A program made the position numbers and the translations under genes. From Pedobacter cryoconitis (GTDB taxonomy: Bacteria; Bacteroidota; Bacteroidia; Sphingobacteriales; Sphingobacteriaceae), in assembly GCF_003259615.1 (NCBI RefSeq), contig NZ_QLLR01000018.1, positions 53,821 through 117,820 on the forward strand: 64,000 bases of DNA, in the 5' to 3' direction. Positions 43,411 to 51,778 of the stretch are shown one piece after another; the first letter of the stretch is position 1; each line of letters opens with the position of its first letter. The notes below the pieces were generated by a model that was not told where the DNA came from, ran no database searches, and saw nothing but the letters and a program-made list of their open reading frames with translations.

Positions 43411-44505
43411 CTAATTATATACTTTGATCATATAGACATAGTTTTCAATCTTATCTATTTGTTTAGTTCTGTTTAAGCCCTGCAAAGGATTCTTTTTAGC
43501 AAAGACTACCTTCTTGCCCAATGAATCCTGAGGGATGGCATTTAAAGCCTCCAGAATGTATTTAGACTTGATGGCGAATGTTGCACCATCTACTTGGTTT
43601 TCTTTCGCAGTAATCACACCGATAATATTACCATAGTTATCTAATAATGGACCACCGCTATTTCCAGGGTTGATTGGAATAGAAACCTGGTATTGTGTAG
43701 TATCACCTACATGACCTGTTTTTGAGCTGATATAACCTTCACCCAATACTGCATCATCCTTTGGATAACCCAGCGTATATACATTCTCCCCCATTCCGAT
43801 ACTATTTTTCTTCAACTTATAAGGAATAGCAGAAAGTGGTGTAAATGACTCATCAATAATTTTCAGGATTGCAATATCATACTGCGGATCACGGTAAACT
43901 ACCTTAACCTTGTAAGAATCACCTTTATTATTTTGTACATATACTGAATCTGCATCCCTTACAACATGGTAATTCGTACATAAATATCCATTGGCAGTTA
44001 AAGCAAACCCTGTTCCACCAAATTGAGCTGACCGGACATGTCCTTTTTCAGTCTTAGGACTTGAATTGATTGTTCTTACCAGTTTATTCTGACTGTTTTT
44101 GATATTGGTAATCTCTCTGCGCATCACTTCATAACTACCGTTTTGCAAGGTATTATGCTGTATAGAATAAATAGAGAATATAGTTAACAGGATGAATGAA
44201 GCAGCAATGGCCATCGCAGATTTATTTTTGCGCCACATATTGATAATAAATGAAGGATGCGGTCTAAGCTCCTCGCTCAGTGCAGCTACATCTATTCCGG
44301 CATGAGCTCTGTCCATCTGCTCTTTCAAAGAAAGGACTTTACCATATTGCTTTATTGCATCCATAAAAACTTTATGTGCAACCACTTTATGATCAATTAC
44401 AGGATCATTGGCACGCAACTTATCAAAAGCTTCTGCTTCTGCGGCTGTAAGTTTACCCCTGAGGTAATCTTCAATGATAGCATCTAATTCTATGTCGTTC
44501 CTCAT
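43411..44505 (-). CDS. Membrane-anchored trypsin-like (HtrA-type) protease with anti-sigma-like N-terminus
   Basis: A 364-residue protein with an unusual layout. Residues 1-65 (IIEDYLRGKLTAAEAEAFDK, with a DP motif, and then a helix ending LSLKEQMDR) look like the cytoplasmic part of Bacteroidota anti-sigma factors. One transmembrane helix spans about 96-113. Residues about 160-325 are an S1C/HtrA-like serine protease with catalytic His180 (CTNYHVV), Asp210 (QYDIAIL) and Ser283 (NPGNSGGPL). No PDZ domain is present. The gene starts 7 bases after an ECF sigma-factor gene. The layout suggests a transmembrane sensor holding the sigma factor inside while cutting or sensing in the periplasm. The domain assignments are firm for the protease, inferred for the N-terminus. 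Confidence 0.85.
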   Translation of the reverse strand: MRNDIELDAIIEDYLRGKLTAAEAEAFDKLRANDPVIDHKVVAHKVFMDAIKQYGKVLSLKEQMDRAHAGIDVAALSEELRPHPSFIINMWRKNKSAMAIAASFILLTIFSIYSIQHNTLQNGSYEVMRREITNIKNSQNKLVRTINSSPKTEKGHVRSAQFGGTGFALTANGYLCTNYHVVRDADSVYVQNNKGDSYKVKVVYRDPQYDIAILKIIDESFTPLSAIPYKLKKNSIGMGENVYTLGYPKDDAVLGEGYISSKTGHVGDTTQYQVSIPINPGNSGGPLLDNYGNIIGVITAKENQVDGATFAIKSKYILEALNAIPQDSLGKKVVFAKKNPLQGLNRTKQIDKIENYVYMIKVYN

Positions 44506-44512
44506 ACCGTAC

Positions 44513-45082
44513 TTAAGATTGAAAAAATAATTTCTTTAATCTCTGCAAACATTTATATTTCTGAGTTTTGGCATTATCCGTATTGGTATAGCCAAATTTC
44601 TCACATATGTCCTGCATGGAGAGATTATTTATATAAAAATCCTGAATAATAGTTTTACAAGGTTCCCCCAGGTTTTCTAACGCTGATCCCATCTTCTCGA
44701 ATTGAAGATCCTTCTCTTCATGATATTCTAAATCAACCTCTACTGACACTACATCCTCAAAATCAGAAACATTATTTGTTTTTTTGCTTTGCTGTGCAAG
44801 CTTTTTTAACCAAATACGTCTGCAAACTGAATATATATAGGTCTTAAGTTTACTGCTTAACTCAAAATCTCCGCTCTTAATTTTATTATATAAAATAATA
44901 ATTGCTTCCTGATACACATCTTTCGCATCGTCCTCGTCGCCGTTATTATTTATAATAAACTGCAATATCATCGGAAAATACCCGACATATAGCTTATTAA
45001 GTGCATCTTCCGAGTTATTTAGTATCCCTAAAACTACCTCTCTATCTGTTGGAACTGAATCGCTTAACTTGTTACTCACCAA
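44513..45082 (-). CDS. ECF-family sigma factor, non-ATG start
   Basis: A 189-residue sigma-70 family factor. Region 2 is seen as ALNKLYVGYFPMILQF and DAKDVYQEAIIILYNKIKSGDF; region 4 as LGEPCKTIIQDFYINNLSMQDICEKFGYTN. The only starts compatible with a full region 2 are TTG at 45082 or GTG at 45079; an upstream ATG ends at a stop. The partner gene downstream encodes the membrane protease with an anti-sigma-like N-terminus. The upstream gap holds a 9-bp inverted repeat. Confidence 0.88.
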   Translation of the reverse strand: MVSNKLSDSVPTDREVVLGILNNSEDALNKLYVGYFPMILQFIINNNGDEDDAKDVYQEAIIILYNKIKSGDFELSSKLKTYIYSVCRRIWLKKLAQQSKKTNNVSDFEDVVSVEVDLEYHEEKDLQFEKMGSALENLGEPCKTIIQDFYINNLSMQDICEKFGYTNTDNAKTQKYKCLQRLKKLFFQS

Positions 45083-45103
45083 TTAATACATTTATACGTG
45101 AAT

Positions 45104-45162
45104 GGTAACCCAATATTAGACAAAAAAATTATTTAAATCTTTTTTTAAAATAGTGGGTTACC
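45104..45162. promoter_or_regulatory. 9-bp inverted repeat GGTAACCCA / TGGGTTACC in divergent sigma-factor promoter
   Basis: The arms at 45104-45112 and 45154-45162 are perfect complements with a 41-base AT-only-like spacer that itself has an A7/T7 pairing. It sits between the sigma factor (minus) and the small lipoprotein (plus). Either ECF-type -35 elements facing each way or an operator/cruciform would explain the symmetry. Confidence 0.5.
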
Positions 45163-45220
45163 TTTTGACGATTGTGGTATTAATCTGTAAAATTAATTAA
45201 TTATTTTAAATAGAATTCAA

Positions 45221-45442
45221 ATGAAAAACTTATTCAAATTCGGCTTTTTAGCTTTAGCAATCTCTTTATCAGTAGCAGCATGTAACTCAGAAAAAAAAGC
45301 TGGTGCAACTGATACAGCAGTAACTGATTCTTCAGTTGTTACTACTGACGTTGATACTACTGTTAAAGATTCAACAGTTAAAGATACAGCGGTTAAAACT
45401 ACTACTACTGAAGTTAAACCAGCTGCTGAAGCTAAAAAATAA
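45221..45442 (+). CDS. Small Thr/Asp/Val-rich lipoprotein
   Basis: A 73-residue lipoprotein: signal residues 1-20 with lipobox SVAAC (Cys21), then a mature chain of about 53 residues made of short DTxV / VKDS(A)VK repeats rich in Thr, Val, Asp and Lys, ending PAAEAKK. No domain is known. It is divergent from the sigma factor and may be in its regulon. It ends at a strong terminator. Confidence 0.75.
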   Translation: MKNLFKFGFLALAISLSVAACNSEKKAGATDTAVTDSSVVTTDVDTTVKDSTVKDTAVKTTTTEVKPAAEAKK

Positions 45443-45460
45443 GCTAGATAAAATCTACAG

Positions 45461-45491
45461 AAAGGCTTTGGTTCTCCAAAGCCTTTTTTTT
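45461..45491 (+). terminator. Intrinsic terminator after small lipoprotein
   Basis: An 11-bp stem AAAGGCTTTGG / CCAAAGCCTTT with a TTCT loop, followed by T8. Confidence 0.93.
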
Positions 45492-45516
45492 GTGCCTATA
45501 GGTTTGAGTAAAATGC

Positions 45517-45524
45517 TACCTTTG
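45517..45524 (+). promoter_or_regulatory. Candidate -7 box for purB (TACCTTTG)
   Basis: An exact TAnnTTTG match 23 bases before the purB ATG. Confidence 0.45.
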
Positions 45525-45547
45525 CATTTGTAAAAATATCCCTATAC

Positions 45548-46894
45548 ATGAATTTATCTCCTCTTCAAGCTATATCACCAGTTGATGGTCGTTATAGAAA
45601 CACCACACAAAACCTGGCTAAATATTTTTCGGAATCGGCTTTAATCAAATATAGAGTATACGTTGAAATTGAATATTTCATCGCTTTATGTGAAACTGGT
45701 TTAACAGGATTAAGCCATTTTGATAAAACAAATTACAGCAAACTCCGCAGTATATTCGAACAGTTTAGTGATGAAAATGCGCAGGAAGTAAAAGACACAG
45801 AAAAAATCACCAATCATGATGTCAAAGCTGTTGAATATTTTATCAAAAAAAGATTTGATGATTTAGGTCTTGGAGATTTTAAAGAGTTCATCCACTTCGG
45901 GCTGACTTCTCAGGATATTAATAATACAGCAATCCCTTATACCTTTAAGCTTGCGCTTGAGCAAGAATACTATCCGAACATCCAATTACTGATTGTGAAA
46001 CTTCAGGAATTGGCTGCAGAATGGAAAGATATTCCTTTATTAGCACACACACACGGTCAGCCAGCATCCCCTACTAAACTTGGTAAAGAATTTCTGGTAT
46101 TTGCAGAACGTTTGGAAATTCAATTGAACAGTCTTAAAAACATACCTCATAGTGCAAAATTTGGTGGTGCGACAGGAAACTTCAATGCACATCATATAGC
46201 CTATCCTGGAATTAACTGGGTAGATTTTTCTAACCATTTCGTCAATACCATATTAACCTTAAGCCGTGCACAACACACCACTCAAATTGAGCATTATGAC
46301 CAGTTTGCAGCGCAATGTGATGCTTTAAAAAGAATTAATACCATTATTATTGACCTGGACAGAGACATCTGGGCCTATATTTCTAAAAACTACTTCAAGC
46401 AAAAAATTAAAGAAGGAGAAGTTGGTTCTTCGGCAATGCCACATAAAGTAAATCCGATTGACTTCGAAAATGCAGAAGGAAATGCCGGACTGGCGAATGC
46501 CTTATTTGAATTTTTTGCTGCAAAACTACCAATTTCACGTTTACAAAGAGACTTAACAGACTCTACAGTATTAAGAAACGTAGGTGTACCGGTGGCACAT
46601 ACGCTGATTTCTATTTCTTCTACTTTAAAAGGGCTGAACAAGCTTTTATTAAACAATGAAGTTATTGCTGCAGATCTTGAAAATAACTGGGCAGTAGTTG
46701 CTGAAGCGATCCAAACCGTATTGAGGCGAGAAGCTTATCCTAACCCTTATGAAGCCTTAAAAGATCTGACACGTACTAACCAGAAGATTACTGCACATAC
46801 TATGGCAGCATTTATCGATGGCCTTCAAATTGATGAGGATTTAAAACAAGAACTGAAGCAGATTACCCCATTTAATTATACTGGCGTATTTTAG
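45548..46894 (+). CDS. purB: Adenylosuccinate lyase
   Basis: A 448-residue enzyme of the fumarase/aspartase superfamily that cleaves adenylosuccinate and SAICAR in purine synthesis. The signature loop is GSSAMPHKVNPIDFENAEGN. Catalytic His is expected in THGQPASPTKLG and FGLTSQDINNTA. N-terminal LQAISPVDGRYR is typical of the long bacterial form. It stands alone between a terminator and the nfu promoter. Confidence 0.97.
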   Translation: MNLSPLQAISPVDGRYRNTTQNLAKYFSESALIKYRVYVEIEYFIALCETGLTGLSHFDKTNYSKLRSIFEQFSDENAQEVKDTEKITNHDVKAVEYFIKKRFDDLGLGDFKEFIHFGLTSQDINNTAIPYTFKLALEQEYYPNIQLLIVKLQELAAEWKDIPLLAHTHGQPASPTKLGKEFLVFAERLEIQLNSLKNIPHSAKFGGATGNFNAHHIAYPGINWVDFSNHFVNTILTLSRAQHTTQIEHYDQFAAQCDALKRINTIIIDLDRDIWAYISKNYFKQKIKEGEVGSSAMPHKVNPIDFENAEGNAGLANALFEFFAAKLPISRLQRDLTDSTVLRNVGVPVAHTLISISSTLKGLNKLLLNNEVIAADLENNWAVVAEAIQTVLRREAYPNPYEALKDLTRTNQKITAHTMAAFIDGLQIDEDLKQELKQITPFNYTGVF

Positions 46895-46984
46895 ATAAAA
46901 TCATATTTTAACCTACCTTGATACAGGATAATATATAATGACCTAAAACAGACATCGATATCTGTAATTGAATTGCGAATTATT

Positions 46985-46992
46985 TATTTTTG
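46985..46992 (+). promoter_or_regulatory. Candidate -7 box for nfu (TATTTTTG)
   Basis: An exact TAnnTTTG match 16 bases before the ATG at 47009. Confidence 0.45.
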
Positions 46993-47008
46993 TAAGAAAA
47001 AAGAGACA

Positions 47009-47560
47009 ATGACTATTAACGTATATACAGAACAAACCCCGAATCCTGCCACCATGAAGTTTATGGTTAATAAACTTCTGATTAATGGCAGCGAGGACTT
47101 CGCTACAAAAGAAAGTGCTGAGCACTCTCCTTTTGCAAAAGAATTATTCAAGTTTAATTTTGTTAATGGTGTATTTTTCGCAAGTAATTTCGTTACCATT
47201 ACAAAAACTGAAGATGCTGAATGGCCTGATATTGAGCCTATCTTAAAAGAGTTTGTTAAAGGTGCTGTAGAATCAGAATATAAAATCAAAGAAGTTACTA
47301 CAGAAGAAGCGCCTGCATTTGAAGGATCTGACCTGGAAGTAAAAATTCAGCAGATATTACATGATTACGTTCGTCCTGCTGTTGAACAGGATGGTGGTGC
47401 AATCAGCTATAAATCATTTGAAGAAGGCGTAGTTACTGTTGAACTTCGCGGTTCATGCAGCGGATGTCCTTCCTCTACCATTACTTTAAAATCTGGTATC
47501 CAGAATTTATTGCAGCGTATGGTCCCTGAAGTAAAAGAAGTTGTTTCCAACGCTTTATAA
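47009..47560 (+). CDS. NifU family Fe-S scaffold/carrier protein
   Basis: A 183-residue protein. I use the ATG at 47009 (MTINVYTEQTPNPATMKF); a TTG at 46973 would add 12 residues. Residues 1-90 are the Nfu N-terminal domain, and residues about 105-180 the NifU C-terminal domain with the CxxC cluster site CSGCPSS. It carries or assembles Fe-S clusters in the cytoplasm. It is a single-gene unit ended by a bidirectional terminator. Confidence 0.93.
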   Translation: MTINVYTEQTPNPATMKFMVNKLLINGSEDFATKESAEHSPFAKELFKFNFVNGVFFASNFVTITKTEDAEWPDIEPILKEFVKGAVESEYKIKEVTTEEAPAFEGSDLEVKIQQILHDYVRPAVEQDGGAISYKSFEEGVVTVELRGSCSGCPSSTITLKSGIQNLLQRMVPEVKEVVSNAL

Positions 47561-47579
47561 CTCAACCATCTCTGTATAA

Positions 47580-47618
47580 AAAAAAGGGTCTGTGAATAAT
47601 TCACAGACCCTTTTTTTT
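47580..47618. terminator. Bidirectional terminator
   Basis: An 11-bp stem (GGGTCTGTGAA / TTCACAGACCC) flanked by A6 and T8, between the convergent nfu and inositol monophosphatase genes. Confidence 0.93.
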
Positions 47619-47624
47619 ATACAT

Positions 47625-48419
47625 TTAACTTTCAAAATGCCGCTGTATAGCCTCCAGCATTTCTATATCTACCAAACCATTGGTGGCCAGAATCTCCCTG
47701 CGTTCGATGAACTCGTCACCTCCCCCGAAATTCATCACCTTTCCGCCAGCCTGCTGAACAAGATATGCACCACCAGCCACATCATAAGAATTCAGGTTAT
47801 ATTCAAAAAAAGCATCAAATCTGCCACAAGCTACATAAGCCAGATCTACCGCAGCCGAGCCTATTCTTCTTAAACCATGTGTCTTTTGCATTAACTCTGC
47901 CAGTAAGGTCATATACTGAGCCTGTTTATCAAACTCATAATAAGGAAACCCCGTAGCCAGTAAAGAATCTGCCAGACTATTCCGCTGAGAAACCCGGATA
48001 GGCTTATGGTTCAGATAAGCAGGTGCACCTTTGTAACTATGGAACATTTCTCCCCTGTTGATCTCATAAACAATCCCTAAAACAGGCTTATCCTCTTCAT
48101 ATAAAGCAATGCTAATAGAATAAGTTGGTACGCCATGAATAAAGTTTGTCGTACCATCCAGCGGATCTATAATCCAGTTATATGTTTTTCCTTTCGTATT
48201 GATCGTTTGTTCTTCCGTTGTAAAACCAGCATCCGGTATTAATTGATCAAGATTTTCGACGATGATCTCTTCAGCAGTTTTATCTACGTAAGAAACCAGG
48301 TCATTTAATCCTTTGAATTCAATTGCCTCCGCATCAAACCGCATCGATTCCTTCCGTATAAAATTGCCAGCCAACCGCGCAATAGCGATAACTTGTGAAC
48401 TCAGTAATTCGTAATTCAA
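47625..48419 (-). CDS. Inositol monophosphatase family protein, TTG start
   Basis: A 264-residue Mg-dependent phosphatase. Motif 1 is WIIDPLDGTTNF; the metal glutamate is in TTEEQT; motif 2 is YDVAGGAYLVQQAGG, where the usual WDxAAG is YDVAGG. The TTG at 48419 gives a normal N-terminus (MNYELLSSQVIAIARLAGNFI); the next ATG is near residue 26. Likely acts on inositol phosphates, or on 3'-phosphoadenosine nucleotides, or as SuhB. Last gene of the mtaB-lgt operon, 10 bases after lgt. Confidence 0.88.
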   Translation of the reverse strand: MNYELLSSQVIAIARLAGNFIRKESMRFDAEAIEFKGLNDLVSYVDKTAEEIIVENLDQLIPDAGFTTEEQTINTKGKTYNWIIDPLDGTTNFIHGVPTYSISIALYEEDKPVLGIVYEINRGEMFHSYKGAPAYLNHKPIRVSQRNSLADSLLATGFPYYEFDKQAQYMTLLAELMQKTHGLRRIGSAAVDLAYVACGRFDAFFEYNLNSYDVAGGAYLVQQAGGKVMNFGGGDEFIERREILATNGLVDIEMLEAIQRHFES

Positions 48420-48429
48420 ATTGTAAAAT

Positions 48430-49581
48430 TTAGCTTGTGTGTGTATTTTTATTCTTTATCGAGAACATTACCAATAACAAGCCACCGATAAACAGGAGAG
48501 AAGAAATCAACTCTGCCTGCGTAAAAGAAATACCTGCAACATGATACTTTGAATTGACACGGATCAGTTCGACAAAAAATCGTTCCAGTCCGTTCATCAT
48601 GAGATAAATTCCGAACATCATGCCCGGAAGCTTAATCTGGTGACGGATACGCCAAAGAATAAGAAATAAGATAAAACATACAATCACCTCATAAATAGGC
48701 GTAGGATATACAGGAAGAGGTAATACGTTACAAAACTTGCCAACGCAGCCTGGAATAGGTACACCTTCCATCGCCACATTATTTGGGTAAGTATAAGCCC
48801 ATAACCAATCAGGTAACCAGCTAAAAGGCTTAGGGTTCATATTCACAATACCCCAATCCCCATCACCAGACATATGACAACCAATTCTGCCGACACTGTA
48901 AGCCAGCATCATTCCAGGTCCGCCAACATCCAGCATATGTAAAGGCTTGATGCCGTTTTTCTTTGCTATATATAACACAGCCGCACCACCGCAGATTAAT
49001 CCGCCGTAAAATGTTAAGCCGCTAAAAGACAATAGTCCACCTATAGGGTCCTGGATAAAAGTATCCCAATGTTCCAGATTATCAAATATTTTTGCACCCA
49101 GAAAACCCCATACCGCAGCCCATACGATCATATTCCCCATTAACTCATAAGCATGTTCCGTAACTTCTACTTTTTTAGGCTGAGCAAGTTTGAATTTATT
49201 TTTTTCTTTATAATCCCAGTAGGCAAATAATCCTGCGAAAAATAGTCCGCCAAGAATGTTTCCTTTCAGTGATAATAATACGGTTTGTGCATCACTGACA
49301 AATAAACGATAGTTTAATAAAGCATAAACCAGTTTATAGCCAATCAGAAAACCAAAAATACAATTAGAGATTAATTCTGTAGTTGTTGCAGGCTGACCGA
49401 CGGTGATAATCCTTTTTACAGGATGCAGTAATCCTAAAGCTTCTTTTCTTTTCAGCTCCTGCGTAAATGTCCAGTAACCCGCAATAAAAGCCAGGGCAAC
49501 AAATACACCGAAAGTATTAAAAGGCAATGGAACCTGAACACCGAAAAGATATTCTATAAAATGTGAAACCGTAGGAAACAT
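48430..49581 (-). CDS. lgt: Prolipoprotein diacylglyceryl transferase
   Basis: A 383-residue inner-membrane enzyme that transfers diacylglycerol to the lipobox cysteine. It has about seven hydrophobic helices and the Lgt signature in the form YSVGRIGCHMSGDGDWG, plus FYGGLICGGAAVLYIAKK and PTPIYEVIVCFILF. It is longer than the E. coli enzyme (about 290) because of an extra hydrophilic loop near residues 115-135 and a longer N-terminus. Several lipoproteins in this window are its substrates. Middle of the mtaB-lgt-IMPase operon, 30 bases after mtaB. Confidence 0.93.
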   Translation of the reverse strand: MFPTVSHFIEYLFGVQVPLPFNTFGVFVALAFIAGYWTFTQELKRKEALGLLHPVKRIITVGQPATTTELISNCIFGFLIGYKLVYALLNYRLFVSDAQTVLLSLKGNILGGLFFAGLFAYWDYKEKNKFKLAQPKKVEVTEHAYELMGNMIVWAAVWGFLGAKIFDNLEHWDTFIQDPIGGLLSFSGLTFYGGLICGGAAVLYIAKKNGIKPLHMLDVGGPGMMLAYSVGRIGCHMSGDGDWGIVNMNPKPFSWLPDWLWAYTYPNNVAMEGVPIPGCVGKFCNVLPLPVYPTPIYEVIVCFILFLILWRIRHQIKLPGMMFGIYLMMNGLERFFVELIRVNSKYHVAGISFTQAELISSLLFIGGLLLVMFSIKNKNTHTS

Positions 49582-49611
49582 ACGCGTATATTTTTTTACG
49601 CGAATATAAGA

Positions 49612-50931
49612 TTAATGTGCTAAAACTTGCTCAGTTTCCATAACTTCTACCTCACCGTCAGCAGTTAATTCCATTAGTTTGACCATTTTAATTTCATTAA
49701 CCATTACAGGGTCATATTTAGCTTTCACCTTAACGTAGTTCTTGGTAAAACCGTGCATGAAACCATTTTTCTGGTCATCTTCAAATAAAACTTCTCCAAC
49801 AGTTCCGATTTGTGACTGGTAAAAAGCCCGGCGTTTCTTATCAGATAAGATATGCAGCATTTTACTTCTGTCAGCACGTGTACTTCCGGCAACAGCTCCA
49901 GCCATTTCAGCAGCCTCAGTCTGTTCACGTTCTGAGTACGTAAAAACATGCAGGTAAGAAATATCAAGTTCGTTCAGGAATTGATAAGTGTCTAAGAAAT
50001 CTTCTTTAGTTTCTCCGGGGAACCCTACAATAACATCCACCCCAATACAGCAGTTAGGAATTAACGCTTTAATCGTTGCCACACGTTCCGTGTATAAATC
50101 TCTGCGGTAACGTCTTTTCATCAGTCCCAGGATCTTATCAGAACCAGATTGCAATGGAATATGGAAATGTGGTACAAATCTTTTAGAAGCAGCGACAAAG
50201 CTGATAATTTCATTACTTAATAAATTAGGCTCAATAGAAGAGATCCGGATTCTCTCGATTCCTTCAACCTCATCCAAAGCCTTTACCAAATCAAAGAACT
50301 TATCCTCACGTTGTCCATCGCGGATACCGAAATCACCAAGATTTACCCCGGTCAATACGATTTCCTTTACGCCGCTCTCTGCAATTTGTCTGGCACGGTT
50401 AACCACATTTTCAATGGTATCACTCCTGCTGCCACCTCTTGCAAGCGGGATTGTACAATACGTACAAGGATAATCACAACCATCCTGAACTTTCAGAAAA
50501 GTACGTGTTCTGTCTCCTATAGAATAGGCAGCTATAAAATTATGATTAACTTTTTCAATGTTTTGCTGATGAATCACAGCTTTTGGCAATTTGGTCAGGT
50601 CTGAGATATATTCTACAATACGGAATTTCTCTGCCGCACCCAATACCATATCCACACCTTCAATTTCAGCAATTTCAACAGGTTTCAACTGTGCATAACA
50701 ACCTACAATAGTAATATAAGCGTTTGGTGCATATTTAAGAGCTTCCTTCACTACCTTACGGCACTTTTTATCCGCATGCTCAGTTACAGAGCAGGTATTG
50801 ATGACATATACATCAGCAGCGTCTGTAAAATCTACTACAGCATAACCTGCATCAGTAAAAAGACGGCCGATAGTTGAAGTTTCCGAAAAATTTAATTTGC
50901 AACCCAGTGTATAAAATGCTACTTTTTTCAT
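49612..50931 (-). CDS. mtaB: tRNA (t6A37) methylthiotransferase MtaB
   Basis: A 439-residue radical-SAM methylthiotransferase. The N-terminal cluster domain begins KVAFYTLGCKLNFSETS and includes NTCSVTEHADKKCRK; the radical-SAM Cys triad is GCDYPCTYCTIPLARGG. A TRAM-like C-terminal domain follows at about 375-435. It adds a methylthio group to t6A37 in tRNAs reading ANN codons. The TLGCKLN start distinguishes MtaB from MiaB and RimO. First gene of the operon with lgt and IMPase. Confidence 0.94.
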   Translation of the reverse strand: MKKVAFYTLGCKLNFSETSTIGRLFTDAGYAVVDFTDAADVYVINTCSVTEHADKKCRKVVKEALKYAPNAYITIVGCYAQLKPVEIAEIEGVDMVLGAAEKFRIVEYISDLTKLPKAVIHQQNIEKVNHNFIAAYSIGDRTRTFLKVQDGCDYPCTYCTIPLARGGSRSDTIENVVNRARQIAESGVKEIVLTGVNLGDFGIRDGQREDKFFDLVKALDEVEGIERIRISSIEPNLLSNEIISFVAASKRFVPHFHIPLQSGSDKILGLMKRRYRRDLYTERVATIKALIPNCCIGVDVIVGFPGETKEDFLDTYQFLNELDISYLHVFTYSEREQTEAAEMAGAVAGSTRADRSKMLHILSDKKRRAFYQSQIGTVGEVLFEDDQKNGFMHGFTKNYVKVKAKYDPVMVNEIKMVKLMELTADGEVEVMETEQVLAH

Positions 50932-51091
50932 TGAAATATATTGTTATGACGCTAACAAACACTATACATAAGCGTATAATGCTGAATATATCAGCGTTCA
51001 TTTGAGCTGCAAAGATAAGTTTTTAGATTAATGTTTGTATAACCCCAAACATTTGTTCATTGTCAAATTATGCAGGTAGGTTATCTTTATA

Positions 51092-51667
51092 CTACTCCTG
51101 CTGATTTTCATTCCACCTGTAACTATCCTGTTCTAATCCCGCAAGGTCTATCACCCTGCTTACGACAGTTTGTGCTGCTTCCTCGATCGTTGTTGGGATA
51201 CTATAATAAGATGGGCTGGCCGGGCAGATAATACCTCCTGCTTCAGTAACTGTTTTCATATTATTAATATGGATCAGACTAAAAGGCGTATCTCTGACTA
51301 CAGCGATTAATTTTCTGCGTTCTTTTAAAATAACGTCAGCAGCTCTTGAAATTAAATCATTGGATATGCCATGGGCGATTCTGCCTAAAGTCCCCATAGA
51401 ACAAGGAATAATGATCATTGTATCAAATTTTGCAGATCCGGAAGCAAAAGGAGCATTAAAATCCATTTTTGGATAAAAGGTAAAAGGATACTGGTCATAA
51501 TCACTATTGCCTAATTCAAAACGCCAGACCTCTTTTGCGTTATCAGACATGACCACACCTACCGTTTCGATCTGGTCAGCTAACTGCTGCAAATTATTCA
51601 ATAAGAGTTTGGCATATACAGAACCGCTGGCTCCGGTGATCGCGACGATGATTTTCTTCTTTTTCAT
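51092..51667 (-). CDS. ubiX: Flavin prenyltransferase UbiX
   Basis: A 191-residue enzyme that prenylates FMN to make the UbiD cofactor. The start is the ATG at 51667 (MKKKKIIVAITGASGSVYA); the open frame extends to 51751 but crosses a terminator-like hairpin. Marks are ITGASGSVYAKLLL, PCSMGTLGRIAHGISNDLISRAADV and LKERRKLIAVVRDTPFSLIHINNM. Its partner UbiD is 22 kb away. The leader is described separately. Confidence 0.94.
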   Translation of the reverse strand: MKKKKIIVAITGASGSVYAKLLLNNLQQLADQIETVGVVMSDNAKEVWRFELGNSDYDQYPFTFYPKMDFNAPFASGSAKFDTMIIIPCSMGTLGRIAHGISNDLISRAADVILKERRKLIAVVRDTPFSLIHINNMKTVTEAGGIICPASPSYYSIPTTIEEAAQTVVSRVIDLAGLEQDSYRWNENQQE

Positions 51668-51699
51668 AGCGGTGGTAAAGATACAGAACCTATAGAAAC

Positions 51700-51730
51700 A
51701 AAAAAGGGCCGAAAATAAATTTCCGGCCCT
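51700..51730 (-). promoter_or_regulatory. Terminator-like hairpin in the ubiX leader (possible attenuator)
   Basis: AGGGCCG / CGGCCCT arms (with one bulge extending the stem by GAAA/TTTC) are followed on the minus strand by a T6 run, 33 bases before the ubiX ATG. A -7-like TACATTTG lies upstream at 51771-51778 and a small hairpin TACCCT-CGAA-AGGGTA at 51751-51766. The order promoter - hairpin - terminator - gene fits attenuation, or a short RNA. The rest of the 460-base gap (51779-52080) is AT-rich with nothing I can name. Confidence 0.5.
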
Positions 51731-51770
51731 ACATCTACCTATGAAAAACATACCCTCGAAAGGGTAAGCT

Positions 51771-51778
51771 CAAATGTA
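51771..51778 (-). promoter_or_regulatory. Candidate -7 box upstream of ubiX leader (TACATTTG)
   Basis: An exact TAnnTTTG match on the minus strand. A TTTTTG lies 14 bases upstream, closer than the usual spacing, so the -33 element is doubtful. Confidence 0.4.

Noticed and set aside
27453..51667. UbiX-UbiD operon
   Set aside because: The two genes are 22 kb apart; they share a cofactor but not a transcript.
51668..51751. Longer UbiX start
   Set aside because: The extra residues are not conserved in the family and are encoded by a terminator-like hairpin.
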